Of a DNA stretch of 17,964 nt, positions 16,966-17,964 are shown piece by piece. How positions within the stretch are numbered: the first letter of the stretch is position 1; each line of letters begins with the position of its first letter. The stretch spans positions 1-17,964 of the forward strand of contig JADJOR010000007.1 of NCBI GenBank assembly GCA_016713665.1, read 5' to 3'. The notes beneath the pieces were generated by a model that ran no database searches, had not been told where the DNA came from, and was given only the letters and a program-made list of their open reading frames with translations. The DNA is from Deltaproteobacteria bacterium (GTDB taxonomy: Bacteria > Myxococcota_A > UBA9160 > UBA4427). A program made the position numbers and the translations under genes.

Positions 16966-17866
16966 GCGTGGGCGGGCGTCTGTCGGGGGAAGGCGGCGAT
17001 CACCTCCGCCGAAGCGCCGGATTCCATCTTCCATCTCCGCGGGCGAGGCGCGACGCCCGTCCGATCGACCTTTCCATAACGCGCCTGGGCTTGAGCACGA
17101 CGTGGCTGATGCCCGCCGCGTCCATGCGCCGGTAGCCCGCGAGATCCGTCGCGTCGGGGCAGGCCGCGAAGACTTCGAGCGGATCGCTCCTCGGCCGCGG
17201 CCCGCCACGTCGGCGCGGGATCTGGTGAAGGTCGCGTCGGCGACCTGGTCGATCGTGAGTCCGGCTGGCTCCAGCCGTCGCCGGAGGGCGGCGACATTGG
17301 TGAGCGCCGGCTTCGAGACGCCGCCCACGATGATCGGAATCGGCTGCTCGACGCCGGGCACCATCGAGATTGTGGGCCGAAGTCGTAGAAGCGGCCGTGG
17401 CGCTCGACGAGCCTACCGGTCCAGAGCTTGCGCAGGACGGTGATCATCTCGTCGCCCGCGGCGCGTAGCCCTCGAACGGATGGCCGAGCAGCTCGAACTC
17501 GTCGGCCATCCAGCCGAGGCCGATGCCGAGGCGGACGCGGCAGCCCGAGAGCCGGGCGCAGGTCCTGACCGCCTTCGCGACGGTGAACGGATCGCGCATC
17601 GGAGGATGAAGACGCCCTGGCGGGAAGCGCAGGCGCGTCGTGTGGGCCGCCATCGCCATCGTGGCGACGAAGGGTCGGGCCAGGCGTCGTGCGATCTCAG
17701 CCGCGCTCGCCGTCCGTCGAGTAGGGATAGCGGGAGCGAATCGCGACCGGATGCACGACGTGGTCGGCGATGGTCACCGTCCCGAAGCTTCCGCGGCCTC
17801 GGCGGCGACGGCGAGGCGGACGAGGTGGTCGGGATGGACGAAGCCGAGGGTGCAGCAGAACTTCAG
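16966..17866 (-). CDS. Luciferase-like monooxygenase, F420-dependent oxidoreductase type (frame-shifted as read)
   Basis: About 300 residues, normal for the LLM class of F420- or FMN-linked oxidoreductases. The start of homology is KFCCTLGFVHPDHLVRLAVA at 17863, directly preceded by CTG (17866-17864) where an ATG would be expected, in a CTGA context. Next come VTIADHVVHPVAIRSRYPY, MAMAAHTTRLRF, LPMRDPFTVAKAVRT and RLGIGLGWMADEFELLGHPF (about 17460-17530). DEMITVLRKLWTGRLVERHG and FYDFGP follow, then QPIPIIVGGVSKPAL, the cofactor-binding Gly patch (about 17290-17340). Last are LTIDQVAD, a FxVFAACPD-like segment and ISHVVLKPRRVME. The C-terminal part near 17030-16970 (EMEDGIRRF, EVIAAFPRQTP) has no readable stop before the SDR. 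Bases 17867-17964 may hold the last ~32 codons of an upstream gene ending in TGA 17865-17863. It probably starts the SDR/Rieske/crotonase operon. The cofactor is inferred from family. Confidence 0.78.
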
Positions 17867-17964
17867 CGCGGGTCAGGCACGCGCGGATCGGCAGGAAGGT
17901 GGAGTTCCCTGATGAACTCCGGAGGCGAGGCGCAGTGAGCGGTCGAGCCTGACGCGATAATCGG

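Overview
This window comes from a high-GC bacterium. It carries a PEP-CTERM protein, an OmpA-type outer-membrane anchor, c-type cytochromes and a lipid/steroid-type catabolic gene set. That combination suggests an uncultured Gram-negative lineage in or near the old Deltaproteobacteria (Myxococcota or Binatota-like). This placement is inference from gene content; no rRNA or other marker is present. I saw no tRNA, rRNA, CRISPR array, insertion sequence or phage gene.

The dominant feature of the window is broken reading frames. In nearly every gene the family homology runs from one end to the other but jumps between frames, with most jumps being single-base changes, often in short C or G runs. 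Residues on both sides of each jump are conserved. The MFS transporter (5523-6887) and the partial DUF4143 gene (1-440) are clean. I therefore annotate whole genes spanning the jumps; the likeliest cause is residual indels in the assembly rather than a block of pseudogenes.

Layout. 1-440 (+): tail of an AAA ATPase with a DUF4143-type nuclease-like domain. 520-1674 (-): secreted HAF-repeat protein with a PEP-CTERM tail. 1945-3166 (+): ornithine-decarboxylase-like PLP enzyme, divergent from the HAF gene. 3397-4645 (-): secreted OmpA-family protein with an unusual N-terminal half. 4646-5522: gene-poor stretch holding a PEP-CTERM-like tail and an EGF-like fragment, both probably remnants. 5523-10261 (-): three genes, a double-domain family III CoA-transferase, an SDR and an MFS transporter; the last two overlap by one base. 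10462-13053 (+): a lipoate-ligase-like gene, cytochrome c', and a diheme c-type cytochrome whose start overlaps the cytochrome c' stop. 13210-about 14411 (+): cytochrome P450. 14341-about 17866 (-): a luciferase-like monooxygenase, an SDR, a KshA-like Rieske oxygenase and an enoyl-CoA hydratase, with 4-base ATGA overlaps at two junctions.

Working together. The right half looks like machinery for uptake, oxygenation and CoA-dependent breakdown of a hydrophobic compound such as a steroid or terpenoid: P450 and Rieske hydroxylation, flavin- or F420-linked oxidation, SDR dehydrogenation, CoA transfer, crotonase chemistry and MFS transport. The substrate is not known from sequence alone.
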